Notes under the pieces: model-generated | Seen by the model: the letters and a program-made list of their open reading frames with translations, nothing else | What the model was told of the DNA's origin: nothing | Database searches by the model: none | Made by a program: the position numbers and the translations under genes | Shown: positions 32,530 through 44,226 of the stretch, piece by piece | Numbering within the stretch: the first letter of the stretch is position 1 | How the letters are laid out: each line of letters begins with the position of its first letter | From: Mucidula mucida | Taxonomy: Eukaryota; Basidiomycota; Agaricomycetes; Agaricales; Physalacriaceae | Length of the DNA stretch: 64,000 nucleotides | NCBI GenBank assembly: GCA_015501055.1 | Contig: JADNYV010000001.1 | Coordinates: forward strand, 806,001-870,000 | Direction of reading: 5' to 3'

Positions 32530-32628
32530 CAGTTGTATTTTTGTTTCGCTTTGTTCCGGAAGAATATCAGTCGAGAGGGTCTGTTAGCTGCCACGATTAG
32601 ATCAAGTATTCGTGTTATACGACAAGGT

Positions 32629-34301
32629 CTATACGGATATGGTCTTGAAAATATTGAATCCATCATACGCAGTACTCAGCACTGTGCCGGGCATTTGGGG
32701 ATGCCAATGCACTTCCTTGACGTGCTGTTGACCTTGGTGGACGAAGAGGAGTTGGGGAGGCACGTCTTTCTCTGCTGTTGTATTCATGCCCATCTCGTCC
32801 TCGTCTTGCTCGACACCCAGATCCCATAACGTTACCTGGTCATCTTCTCCGGACGCTGCAAATATCGAGTCTTCTGTCGGATGCCATTCGACCGATGTAA
32901 TGGGACCATTATGCCAGTTGAACGATGCAAGGGGAGCATCGTCGGGCCCCGTAGACCTATGTAAGCAGTCAACAGATAGACTAGGAGAACTTTGAATAAC
33001 GGACCCTCGTTTCTTGACATTGCGGAGATCCCATGTTTTGAGGCCTCCTTCGTCTCCACCACTGAGGAGAAGGTATTGATTAGATCTATTCCAGCTAATT
33101 ACATTGACGTCGCTGTCATGAGCGCCATCTACGCCAGCTATACTCTTCCGGCCTTTTGCTCGAACATCCCAAACCTGTATTGTGCGATCTGCGGAGCAGG
33201 ACGCAAATACTGTGGGCTCGGAGGGACTCCATTGGATGTCTTCGACGCTGGACGTATGACTGAGAAAGGGTTGGGAAAGAGCGTTGAAGCCAGAGGGTGT
33301 TGAAGTTGTGAGGTATATTTTAGCGTGGATATCTCCCGTAAGAAGACGCAAAGAAGATGGCCCGGAAGCTGCCCAATCCATGGCGAAGCCTTCCGCTCGG
33401 CCATGGGAGTTGATGGTGAACAACGGGGAATGGGATCTCTCCTTGTCCAGGGAATAACCCGGTACGTCGAGAGATTCAATTAGGGGACGTATGTCCCATA
33501 TGTGAACCTTGCCTGTCTCTGCCCAAGTCGCAACATGGTAAGGCTGGGATACGGGAGGTAATGATGAAGATTGTGGTTGTGCTCGTATGCGATTAACACC
33601 GCCGGGATGAGGGATCGAACGGTACTCGAGAACTGGATCCTCATCTAGATTCTGGTCGTCGTCTTCGTCCTCATCGTCCGAGTCCGAATCACCTGCAATC
33701 GGTGAATTTACGGTGATAGATGTCGATCGTAAAGCACCCACCATCTTTTTGAGTTTTATGTAGAGAACTCATTTTGTAAACCAAGAGTTCGTTATTTTTT
33801 ATGGCGTCCGCTTGCGTCCCGGTTACGAGATATGCAGTCGCGGGAAGTTTTTGTCTCTCGTCTCCGAGATTGTCGCGTAGTATATCGAATGAAAGGCAAG
33901 GCCAGGTCACTTTTAGAGAGTGTCGCATGAGTATACAGAGTCATCAGCCTCTAGGATTTCGTCTTTTCCTAGAGTATGGGTTCCGGGGATGAATGCATCT
34001 GGAGCTGTGGGCTGCTCTTCTGATTCTTCAATTGCCGGTAGGACATCATCGTCTACATCCATTGCTGTACGAGACATTAGTACTCGCCCTTGGATGAGCA
34101 GATTTACCCACCATTCTCATCGTCGTCCTTTTCACCACCGTCCACGACATCTTCGTCGCTCTCGATCTCGTCCTCCCAGGCGTCCTCGAATTCGCCCATC
34201 TCATCATTAACTGCCAGCTCGCGCTTTAGGCCGCTGCCTGATGCTTTCAAAAAGGGTTGGCCATTGCTGGTTACAACCTCAGTTGCCGAACGCTTAGCCA
34301 T
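32629..34301 (-). CDS. RRB1: RRB1 / GRWD1 ribosome-biogenesis WD-repeat protein
   Basis: Rrb1 is the nuclear chaperone of ribosomal protein L3 (Rpl3) in 60S assembly. Exon 1 (34301 to about 34110) starts MAKRSATEVV and is acidic (DAWEDEIESDEDVVDGG). Exon 2 gives FIPGTHTLGKDEILEADD, the conserved block before the propeller, then LKVTWPCLSFDILRDNLGDE. A 48-nt intron at 33741-33694 joins MSSLHKTQKDG to DSDSDDEDEDDD and LDEDPVLEYRSIPHPGGVNR. WD repeats follow: VFASCSADRTIQVWDVR, LLLSGGDEGGLKTWDLR and IFAASGEDDQVTLWDLG. It ends DGFNIFKTISV. One base appears to be missing at 33929-33931, between DDSVY and MRHSLKVTWP. Since RRB1 is essential and otherwise intact, this is probably a sequence error. 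Confidence 0.88.
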
Positions 34302-34458
34302 TTTGTGAAGATGGCGCTGATTGAATCTGAAAAAACAGTAGATGAGTCACCTGACATGATACTTGATGGACCGTGCGCAGACGTCTTTCTCACCGCAACC
34401 ACCATCGTCGCCTCCCGGATAGCCTGTTACATGCAATTGCTGCTCGTCGTTGTGAGCA

Positions 34459-35857
34459 ATGCCCAAAGATAACACTCGAGCGCCGTTACCAGCGTCTACA
34501 ACCGACTTTGCACTACCCGCCTACAGTGTGGCATCGACGCCGTCCTTCACAATGGACGACACGGCCCTTGTCTACACTAGACTGCGCCGACCAAGTATCC
34601 TCGCGCCAAAGGCGTATCTCACCGAAACACGGCTAGCAAGCCCTCTCCAAACATCATTTACTCTCCAGCCTTCACCTAAATTAGCACGTCCATTGTCCGG
34701 CACATCCAGCGAGCGTTCAGGCAGCGTTGGATCTCTCATGGTAGAGAGCGCGTCGTCATCCAGTTCTGGCTCCTCTACTCCGGCTATGAGTACTGAGGAA
34801 GACACTCCTCAGGAATCCAAGGTGGCTAGAGCTTACCGGTCTCCCCCTCGTCGATCGACGGCGGCGGCGGTCGATGCCCAAGACTCGCGTTCCTACCCCA
34901 AAAGACGCCTGTCCTTTCCCGTAAGTACCGCAGTCACTTGATTTTGCAGGGTCTCATAACAAGGATCAGGTCAAACAACCTCGCATTCTCAACCTACTGG
35001 CGGAAGAGACTCGCCCAGTAGAGAATGAGGTCAAGTCTGAAGCTGCGTTTCAACGACTGCTGGCCTCAGAAAACAATCAACCTCACACTCCTCGCTCCGT
35101 CTCCGACCGCGGTCGTTATCCAGAGGAAGCTGTACACGAGGACTACTTTTCCCGAGACGACACTCCCAGCGACGATGAAGATGACGCCTTATTCGAGTCT
35201 TCAGGTAGCACCCAACCTATCAATATCACCAATCCGAGGAGGGTTCCAAGCGGAGAGGACATACCCATGTCACTCGCAGGCAGCCCTTGCCAAATGGATG
35301 TTGATATTCTAGTAAGTCCAGGAATCAGCAACACGTTGCCAATGCTGATACATTTTGTGCTCTATAGCCTCCTTGTTCGCCGAGATCGGTTTCGTCGTCT
35401 ATGAGCTTGTGGCGCTCCACGCCACCACCAACGAGCGCTGTTCGTTCGGCGAAACGAAAACGTAACGTCTCCCTTGTCTCCTTCGCCCCGTCAGATCGCT
35501 GACTGCAAACATTTAGTTGACGATCGATTTGATCCATACCCGACCAAACGTCGGGCTGTCTCACCTTCAATATCTCATTTGCGCGATTCGCATTCGAACA
35601 TGGGGTCGCCTCGTGGTAGATTGCCTATCGCTATCCCTGTGTCAATACCATCCTCCGCGATCAGCTCTGCCGCATCTTCTCCTACCATGGCCGGTATCCC
35701 TCGACAAATGAATATCACTTCAAGTCCGACTCTTAGGGCTTCCATGGGTCTAGCAAGTCCCATATTGCGCCCCCTTATGCGGGCAAGGCGGGACGATCGC
35801 GATCAGAGAGAAGTTGAAGGCGCGGGAGAGGCTGTCGGCGGGCTCACCATAGCTTGA
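34459..35857 (+). CDS. Disordered Ser/Pro-rich nuclear-type protein, unknown
   Basis: Four exons: 34459-34920, 34970-35311, 35368-35461 and 35517-35857. Starts MPKDNTRAPLPASTTDFALP; MDDTALVYTRLRRPSILAPK near the start looks conserved. Basic clusters (RSAKRKR, PTKRRAVSP) resemble nuclear localisation signals, and SP/TP sites are frequent. An acidic stretch SRDDTPSDDEDDALFESSG lies in exon 2. There is no recognisable domain. It is transcribed away from RRB1 across a 157-bp spacer, so the pair may share a promoter. The frame is continuous and the introns are regular, so I consider it a real gene; the start could also be at MDDTAL (34552). Confidence 0.65.
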
Positions 35858-36010
35858 CTTTCTCGACATTAATTGCATACCATTCCTGAGCTTGGTTACC
35901 ACTGGCATTTTCATTGCATTGTCTTGCTTTGTTCGTTTTGCATCGGATTCATCACCCTACTTGTACAACACCTCGACTAGTATACCTGTATCATTTATGC
36001 GCGCTTTCAC

Positions 36011-38231
36011 TTAGTTATTATTCATGTATGAATGTACCGCCGTGTCCACGACCTCTCCCATTCCAATAATTGCTTCTTCCTCCAGTGTTCGTCCGACTAC
36101 TTGCAAAGCGATAGGTGCACCATGGAAAGTTTCAGGTTCATCTTCACTCGGAGTGCGGATCAGTGTTAGAACAAGCAATTCAGCGGTAACACGCACAAGA
36201 TTTATAGTTATCCTCATCAGTCAGGTTAAGGAACTCGTGGGGTGGTTTCTTGATATCCAAGGCTTTGTCTGCTGTTGTGATCGGGACAACGAGAGCGGTA
36301 TAGTCAAGAGCGTTCCAGACAGTAGTGTACTGGGTGATCCTGAAATTTTCTGAGGTCAGAAGAAAAATAGACGTCGGTACAAGAAATATACTTGTTATGA
36401 CCGTGAGGTGGTGCAGTATACGGCGCCACAGCACAGATGATCGCATCGACGGGTCTCCCGGTACCAGTGACCTCGGCCGTCTTTTCCCAATGCTCGAGAT
36501 ACTGGTATCGCAGTCGCTGGCGCTCTTTTTGAACCTGCCAGATTTGATAGGCAGAGATTCCTTCTCCCAAGTAGCGTTCTCCGAGGTTGAAACCTTCTGG
36601 ATCGAGAGTACTGGGTAACATGCTTCCAACGATGGGCTCTCCCGATATCTTCGTTACTGTTTCGTAATCTTCCATGTCGCCTGCGTACCAGATCTTTCTC
36701 TAAAGCAACGAGGTCAGGTCTTTGTACATTGGAGACTGGATAATGAGGACATACGGCGGTATTGACGAGTTCTAAATGCTTGATTGGCTTCCAATCAACG
36801 ACTGAACGAGGTGTTGATATTATATAGGTCTTCATGCAATAAGGAATCACCTGAATGTCCCGCTTTAAGTAAAGCTTGCTTTACAATCTCCAAGCCGCGA
36901 ATGATTGGTGGGTGGGGTACAATGACACCGTCGTCCCACATTATACCAAAGCAAAGTTTCTTGCCGCCTCCGTGGTTGATGAGCCTATATTCCTCGTCGC
37001 TCCAAGGTTTGGGAACCGTCAGAGGATCCTCTTCCAGGGTTGTGTTTGGACAACGGATTCCATGAACGTATGAATAGCACTCAGGCTGTTGCTCAGAGGA
37101 CCTAAAACGGATGCAATGGAGTCTTGTCCTTCCAGTGAGTTGACGCTTCCTGTGTAAGGTACGCGACCTGTTGAAGGTCGTAATCCGTATAGGCCACAGA
37201 AACCAGCCGGTATTCTGATTGATCTATGAAGGACAGTGGTAAGTATATGTTCAATTTAGATACGCCACCACGTACCCTCCGATATCAGAGCCTACGCCTG
37301 CATAAAGACAAGTCAGTAGCGGCAAGCCAGCACAGGTAAATAAACCAACCCATAGGACTTCCTTTCAGAGCTGAGAACGCAGGAATTCAGCATTTCGAAG
37401 ATGACCGCCAACGACATGGAAAACCTACCGATAAGTGCCCCTTCCCCACCGGAAGAACCTCCGGAAGTCAAACTCCTGTTGTGTGGATTGGTCGTTCTGC
37501 CAAATACATTGTTGAAGGTTTCTCCCCACTAAGAAAACATCAGAAGACTGCCTTCACATTGAGACGCTTGGGCTTACCATCAACGTCTGCGGAACATTCG
37601 TCTTCACGAACGGAATAGCTCCCAATGACTCAAGAGTCGTCACAAGAACCGAGTCCCTTTCAGCAAAGATGTTTATCCACGAGACGTAGCCTAGCAGGCA
37701 AGCTCAGCTTAGAGGACAGAGAGGCGTAAATTCACTTGCCCATCGTAGCTTCGATACCGCGGAGATTAATCTGATCTTTCAAAGAGATTGGTAAACCGTG
37801 TAAAGGTCCGATAGGCTTCCCATTCGTTCGAAGGTAGTCGTCCACCTCTTTGGCACGCGCAAGAGCGCGCTCAACAAAAATTTCAGTCAGACAGTTGACC
37901 TTGCCATTCCAGTCAGCGTGCAAAACCTAAAGTAGGTGATTGAATTAACTGACAAGCTGATGAGCGATGGTTGCCCGTTTATAGAACGCAGTAGTAACTT
38001 CCACAGCGCTCCATTCAGCGGCGGCAAGTTTTTGCAAGAGTACTTCAACAGAGGAGTTTGTGATTTCAATCTCCTTAGCAGATAGGCGGCCGCAGGTATC
38101 GGGAAAGTAGTGACATCGAGGACCTCCTTTGGTGGGAGCTCTTCAGGTGTGAGGAGCCATTCCTTGGGAATAGACGCGAGCTGTTTGGCGCGTTTTTCTG
38201 CGATAAGAAGTCTCCAGTCTTTAAGCGACAT
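36011..38231 (-). CDS. Amidase (acetamidase-like, amidase signature family)
   Basis: Amidase-signature hydrolase that cleaves small amides to acid plus ammonia, like fungal AmdS. Starts MSLKDWRLLIAEKRAKQLAS. Catalytic lysine block: GPLHGLPISLKDQINLRGIE. Ser-cisSer-Lys triad region: TSGGSSGGEGALI and GVGSDIGGSIRIPAGFCGLY. Later exons give YTGSVNSLEGQDSIASVLGP, the C-terminal AYQIWQVQKERQRLRYQYLE, WNALDYTALVVPITT and GAPIALQVVGRTLEEEAI, ending YMNNN. All triad positions are present. About eleven introns are used; the last one ends in an AAG-type site just before EPETFHGAP. It converges with the disordered-protein gene, with 153 bp between stops. The physiological substrate is not predictable. 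Confidence 0.88.
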
Positions 38232-38660
38232 GGTGGTAGAGCGATAAGTAAGCTGGTGGGATTATTAGGTTCGTGGGATCAGTGGTTGCATCCATTTTCC
38301 GAAGAGCCGGAAGTTGCCTGCCTACGGCCGAACAATCTGGGGTGCGCAATTGAACTATCCTTCCGTTGAAGGCTCTATCACGCCCTAGTTCGTGAATCAG
38401 AATCACAACGAGGTGTCCTGAACGAAACTCAGAGATTGAAAAGTCTTAGTTAGTTTCAGAGGGTACAAGTACACACGATTAACGTATATAAATTTGGTCT
38501 GTTTGGCTTCTGATCCCTGTCCTTCTTCTGCGACGGCCACGTACACGGACCTAGCAGAGGCGCGGATATTGCTACCCGACCAACACATCCGAATACATCG
38601 TAGTACGCACTCTAAATCACCATTTCCCAGGGTAGACAGCCTCTGTGCTCGATCGGTAGC
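38232..38660. other. Divergent promoter region, amidase / Lnt-like gene
   Basis: Spacer between two start codons on opposite strands. A minus-strand open frame (38403-38675) runs into the neighbouring gene and has no signature. Confidence 0.4.
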
Positions 38661-40393
38661 ATGTCCGGACGCCACACCATCCTACACAAACAGCCCCATA
38701 CCATAGCTAACGCGGCGGCTTTTGGGACGGGCCTTGCAGCTATTTCCGCAGGTACCTTGCTTCCCGTTGCGGTTCATCTCGCCACATTGCTCGTTTACGG
38801 GCCTCTTCTCCTCCATCGGCGTCACACATCCTGGCACGCGTTTGCCTTGGGGCTCTCTCTGGCCCTATCGAAGACCATTGACTGGGCTGTACCTGCCTGG
38901 CATGCTCTCTCGAACCCTGCAAGTTCCATCGCGATACTCCTTCTAGCCTCCACGGTGACATCTGGTATCACAGTTGGAGTTCTTCTACTTCACACCTGGG
39001 TGAGATCCCGCATTGCTTCAGGCTGGTCGCAGGTTGTCTTGTTCCCAGCGCTCTGGGCTTACGCGTGGTATTTCGTGTCGTTGATCAGTCCAATCGGACG
39101 TCTTTCCTCGTGGGCGCCTGTCGTCGATCCCATGGGATATGAATGGCTGATACCATTCACGGGTCCGACTTTGTATGATTGGGTAGCTGCGGCTTGGGCT
39201 GTGGTGATATCTGAGGTTGCTGGCCTCTGGCTGATGGGGCCCACTCAAGCTGAAGAAGACGAAGAAACGCCCTTGCTGTCTGATTCTGTGAAAAATGCGC
39301 AATCCCAGTCTCATCGTGGGATCGGTGCCGTCCCGCAGCTGGCCTTGATGTTGTTAGCAATGACAGTTCCCTCCTTCGTTCTCCGCGATGCACGCCTTCC
39401 GCTTGAATCGCCTGATACAACAGCTTTACGCGTGGCGTGTATCTTACCTCCCCGCCAGGCACATCGGGACTTTAATATCAGGATTACCTTCGCGAAAGCA
39501 GCCAATTTTGGAATATCGCAGATGTGTTATTGTGGCCGGAGGGTGCAGTCACTTTTGAGAGCGAAGCAGCTCGCAATGCTGCTTTCTCCAATGTCATAGA
39601 GTTACTGAAGAATAACTCTAAGGCTATCATGGGCGTCTCGTATTCGGACACTTCGAGTGACCCTTCCGATCCTACAGGAAAGAAACTGCTCCATCGGAAT
39701 GGGCTGGCGCTAATATCCAGATCGTCGACGGAACCCCACCTTATGTACTACAAGCGAAATTTGGTTCCAAGTAAGTGATCTCCCTCCGCGCGCTGGAATG
39801 ACCTACCGTTCACAGTTGCAGAGTCATACGGCATGATCCACTCCAGCGAACCCCCCGAAGTCTTCACATACGACCTGCAGATAAGCAAGAAGGAGCAAAG
39901 ACCGATCCCAATCACAACATCCATATGTCTGGACTTTGCCATGCCGAACACGTTCGCGCAGCTGCATACCAAGCCCGCGCTTATCCTTGCTCCGGCCAAA
40001 ACTTGGGATCGGTCAGTGGCGCAAGTAATGTGGGAAGAGGCTAAACAGCGTGCACTGGAGCTGGATAGCACTGTGTTATGGTGCGACGGGGGTACAAGCG
40101 GTCTGAGTGGCGTCGCGGGCAAAGGGCAGGATTCTGAGCCGATGCAGATTGGCGAAGGGTCATGGACTCGAGGAATCGGAGTGGAGTTCCCGTTTAATGA
40201 ACGGAGAACAGTCTACGGTGCGGGGGGTAACGCCATCGCTGCCAGTCTTTTCTTTGGACTCATTGCAGTGGGCATGGCGTTCAACGGTGTGAACACGTTG
40301 GATTGGGGGACGATAAACCTTCGTTTGCTGTGGGACAAAATGCGGGGTAGGGGCGCTGATACGCGCGCTCCCCTGATTGATTTTGAAGAATGA
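38661..40393 (+). CDS. Lnt-like membrane carbon-nitrogen hydrolase, one frameshift
   Basis: N-terminal half (38661 to about 39390) is polytopic: hydrophobic stretches such as AISAGTLLPVAVHLATLLVY, SIAILLLASTVTSGITVGVL, VVLFPALWAYAWYFVSLIS and DWVAAAWAVVISEVAGLWLM. The C-terminal half has a nitrilase fold with the triad Glu in LLWPEGAVTFESEA, Lys in YYKRNLVP and Cys in TSICLDFAMP. A final transmembrane helix follows (ASLFFGLIAVGMAF). This topology, membrane domain then CN-hydrolase then one helix, is that of apolipoprotein N-acyltransferase (Lnt). An intron lies at about 39771-39815. A base is missing in the T run at 39506-39509; adding one gives AANFWNIADVLLWPEG. The enzymatic role in fungi is inference. 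Confidence 0.7.
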
Positions 40394-40549
40394 GATGTAT
40401 GCATAGTCTTATAGGATTCTCTTGTATGTACTTTGAGCGTTAAAGGGTGTAAATATCCGTCTTCCCTGATCACCGGCAGCTGCAACGAGGTCAAATTTGC
40501 TCCCGCGGAGACCAATAACGGCCTTCGAGGTGAACAGGGCGTGTTTTAC

Positions 40550-42716
40550 ATGAGCTTGAGTTGTACAAAAGCAAGTCGAGTTCCAGTCGAATCTTCACAA
40601 GTGCCTCGGTAAGCACTTGACAGGTCCGACGTCTCCCGCTCTTCCTTCCGTTCCGAGCTTTGCGCGCAGCCTTCGAGGCTCTCTGCACCGCTCCAGCCGC
40701 GCCAGGTCGTCAAGCTCGCCGTATCGTATACAGCAGATATCAGCTGTTGACGGTGCCGACGACGACGAATTCTGTGTCGTTAATCGCAGCGACCTTCCAA
40801 TTAGCCTCGACAGTCCACCTCCCCCTCTTGAAAGGGTATCGACCATCACCACCACCAACGGCGTGCTTGGTCGTCTGAGAAACTATTCCAGGGTTTCCTT
40901 GATTGCTCGTAGAGCGAGCAGCATTCGAAAGGCACCTTCCAAGCCAGCGGTCGACGATACAGATCGCATTCTAGACTCATTCCCGGCCCCTCCTACCCAC
41001 ATTCCCACACCCATCGCTGCAGCATACACAACAGGCCCATTTTCAGCTACCTCTCCCGTTTCTGACACGACCCATACGAGCTTGCTCTCCACTCGCCAGG
41101 ACGTACCGTCGCCGACCTCACCTAAACGACCCAAATTCTCCGTCGATCGCCTCAAGACATTTGCGAAGCGGGCGATATCAAAGAAGGAGAAGCGTAGACA
41201 ACTTGATCCTTCTCTTCCCCCGCTGTACGAATTATCTGCTGTAATCCAGAAGCCTTTACCAGCGGTTCCACCTGTTACTTCAGAGCCGCTATCCCCAGAG
41301 GTCCCAGTGTTGACTTATAATTTTGTCGATCCAGCTCAACTCACCGCTTCCCCATACCCTTGCGACGCTGACTTGTTAGCTCCATCCACGAGAACATCCT
41401 TCATTCCCCCATCACCATCTTGGCTCAGTCGGAACGTCCGCATCGATACAGCATCGTCTGGTACTAGCGCGCTAGAAGTTCCATCAGCGCCTACACAGTC
41501 AGCTCCAGCATCCCCACTTCCGTTGCCCATTCCACCACGTATCTTTATATCCGAGTTTTCCCAAGATTCACCTCCACTCTCCCCGCTTGACGTTGGAGAT
41601 TGGCTGACCCATCTTGAATCGTACAAGAACTCGAAGCTAGCATCACCTTCAGTATCACGAAGATCTTCGTCCAACTCTCTCTCAAGTCGCTCGTCTCGTA
41701 CACTTTCCGTCCAGGAGGACGCTGAGGCAGACCTTTCACCCTTCACGGTACGCATGTTTTCCTCATGTTTTATCAGATGACTAACCGCGTTTTCAGGATA
41801 CTTCGAAGACCTTGTTATTTAAGCCTACCGGATCTTCCGTATCCGTTTCATTTAACGCCACCACTGCCATCCCGATACCATATACTTCATCTGCGTTTTG
41901 CCTCTCTCGCATCTCGTTGCAAGCCCACGTACACTCCACCCTTACCCCACAATCATCGGTCCATCACATCCCTTCGGCCGATCGGGAGCACTTCATTCCA
42001 TCCAAAGAGCCTCCACACATCAATACATTTCCACCAGAGCTTGTCACCGCAGCTATCGAAGCTATCTTTGCCAACGCCGGCATTCATTTAACGAACATGG
42101 ACCTCTTTGGGAAACAGGGAGACGTTGTCGATTTTGGTGGCGGCACGGATTACTCCAACTACAAGTTTTTCACAGAACCACCTCCAAGGCAGGAACCTCC
42201 GGTATGTGCACCCTTGAATTTCCCGTTCTTCTCTAATGAAAAGATAGCCACCTGAACAAGTTTCCTCGCCCTATGTACCAAATGAAGACGTCATTATACA
42301 GAACGAATCGTTCGAATTCGCGCTCAGCGCTGCTCCGAACGTGTTATACGCGCGCTACAAGCAGTATGGACAGGTTCGTCTTCACTCGTTCGAATTTACG
42401 TGAACCTTATTCTGATGTGAATGCACAGCTTGGTGTTTTAGCTTGGTGCTCTGAGTTCGGGGAACTCATCGATGCCTTGAAGACGCTTGGATTCCAAGGA
42501 AACATGTTCGTTAGCACTAGAACGCAAGCGCTGAAGACTTGCGCGGAAATACTTCGTCTTCGTTTGCCCGATGTGCAGATGCAGATTATCATTATGTACC
42601 TGTCGTCGCAGGTTGCACGATTACGGCGGTTTTTGGACTCGGACACCCAGTGGGATGATTATCCAGAACTGACCTTCCCGTTGGAACCACCCAATGTGAA
42701 ATCTCCAGGTCTATAG
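40550..42716 (+). CDS. Ser/Pro-rich disordered protein with conserved C-terminus
   Basis: Exon 1 is only 13 nt (40550-40562, MSLS and one base), joined by a 61-nt intron to CPTSPALPSVPSFARSLRG. The middle is Ser/Pro/Thr-rich with basic patches (KFSVDRLKTFAKRAISKKEK). An intron at about 41750-41796 joins to DTSKTLLFKPTG. The C-terminal part, from MDLFGKQGDVVDFGGGTDYS through FALSAAPNVLYARYKQYGQL to LRLPDVQMQIIIMYLSSQVA, is better ordered and probably helical. It ends PPNVKSPGL. The frame is open and spliceable throughout, so one gene is the simplest model. A separate small gene starting at the ATG at 42097 cannot be excluded. No known domain is recognised. Confidence 0.6.
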
Positions 42717-42925
42717 TCACATAGTATACATGTATTTTCTTTTTCCGTCTGTCGTACCTTTGTCAATGCTATCCTTTCAAATGAGTTCCAACTCCAATCT
42801 TTTAACGACAAAACGTGCTAGCGGAGCCTTGCGCGTTGTACCCAAATCCGGAAACTCACTCTTCTTGCCAAAAACCAATAACCGACCCCTTGATCAGCGC
42901 AGTCAACGCTCCCCCTGGTCGTACG

Positions 42926-44061
42926 ATGTCGTTTCAAGAAGCCAATGACTTTGAGGAGACCCACCAAGCTGCGGACAAAAAGCTAACTAAAAAGCAGCGA
43001 AAGGCCGTTGCGTTCCGGCAGAAAAAGTCGGGCAAACATGCACATGCTTCGGATAGCGTGGCGGCTAACGATGTTCCTGTCCTGGAGGTCCAGGACGACG
43101 CTGATGACGCGGGTGATAAGGTGGAAGGTGCGGCGATGGGTGAAGGCAAGGATGCCAAATACACGGAAAAGGGCGCAAAGGGAAAGGCGAAAGCGCAGGT
43201 TTCAGGCGATGTTGCGCCGGTACGGGCTGATAAGAAGCGCAAGCGCGGCGTCGGGGACGACGATGTGGTGGACGATGCCCAACAGGTAGAGGCAGCTCCG
43301 AAGAAAAAGAAGAAAACGGACAAGGAGACGGGCAAGCAGCGATTCATTCTTTTTGTGGGTGAGTATTCTTTTTCTCTCTCTCGCAAGTTCTCTGCTCAAA
43401 TATTGCAGGAAATCTCAAGTATTCGACATCACTGGATTCAATAAAAGCACACTTTGCGGCTTGCGGTTCGTAACAGCATTCGTATCCTCAACTACCGCTT
43501 AACTATCAATCTTCAGATCCACCACCAACGGTACGATTGCTTACACCAAAAGTAACACCCGGCAAGCCCGCCGTTAAGTCAAAAGGATGTGCTTTCCTCG
43601 AATTCACACATCGAAATGCATTACAACAAGCCCTCAAGTTGCATCATTCTCAATTGGACGGCCGCATGATTAACGTCGAGCTTACGGCAGGCGGTGGCGG
43701 TAAGAGCGATGCACGAATACAGAAAGTAAAGGAGCGGAATAAGAGTCTACACGGCCAACGGGTATGTTTCGTACCTCTTTCAAACGCGTCCTTTTTCATA
43801 TCGTGGTGGAAATAGCAAGAAAAGATGGAGAAGGAAGCGAAGGAGGGTGGTCTGGTTTCAACCACTATTCAACCCCAGCGATATTCTGCCACTTCAGGTA
43901 TGGACCAAGCTCCTCAGAACAAGAAAACGTGGGCAATTGCGGACAACATGGACGACGAACCGACACATAGAGGAGGAAAGAGGCACACCAAGGTTCGGGG
44001 ATCCAAGAACGGTTCTTCGAAGGCTTGGGGCACGGGCGTCAACTCGATACCTGTTGGTTAA
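42926..44061 (+). CDS. RRM protein, NOP6-like nucleolar factor
   Basis: Starts MSFQEANDFEETHQAADKK followed by KLTKKQRKAVAFRQKKSGK, a basic coiled region. A Lys-rich nuclear localisation stretch KKKKKTDKETGKQRF precedes the RRM. Splicing gives RNP2 as FILFVGNLKYS and RNP1 as SKGCAFLEF, with HSQLDGRMINVELTAGGGGK closing the fold. The C-terminus is basic (HRGGKRHTKVRGSKNG) and ends GTGVNSIPVG. One RRM after a basic N-terminus matches yeast Nop6, an RNA-binding small-subunit biogenesis factor. Exon 1 is 42926-43358, exon 2 begins at 43409; four or five exons in all. A role in rRNA processing is inferred from similarity. Confidence 0.75.
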
Positions 44062-44226
44062 CATATGTGATTCTTTCCCTTGGGTTAGGTATCCAATTAT
44101 ACGTGCAATCTTCTAGCCATATATAGATGCATATAGCAGCATAATTATAATGTCCAGGAAATGGGAACCTGCCCTACTACCTGCGCTGTTAAGATACCAG
44201 AATGAACACGAGGAACTGCAGCAGTC

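Noticed and set aside
33685..33745. Apparent second frameshift in RRB1 at the KTQKDG / MVGALR boundary
   Set aside because: A 48-nt intron (33741-33694) with clean GT and CAG ends joins KTQKDG to DSDSDDEDED in frame, so no indel is needed.
42097..42716. Separate small gene starting at MDLFGKQ
   Set aside because: The upstream frame is open and joins the preceding gene through a regular intron, so one longer gene is simpler. The two-gene reading is kept as an alternative in the entry.
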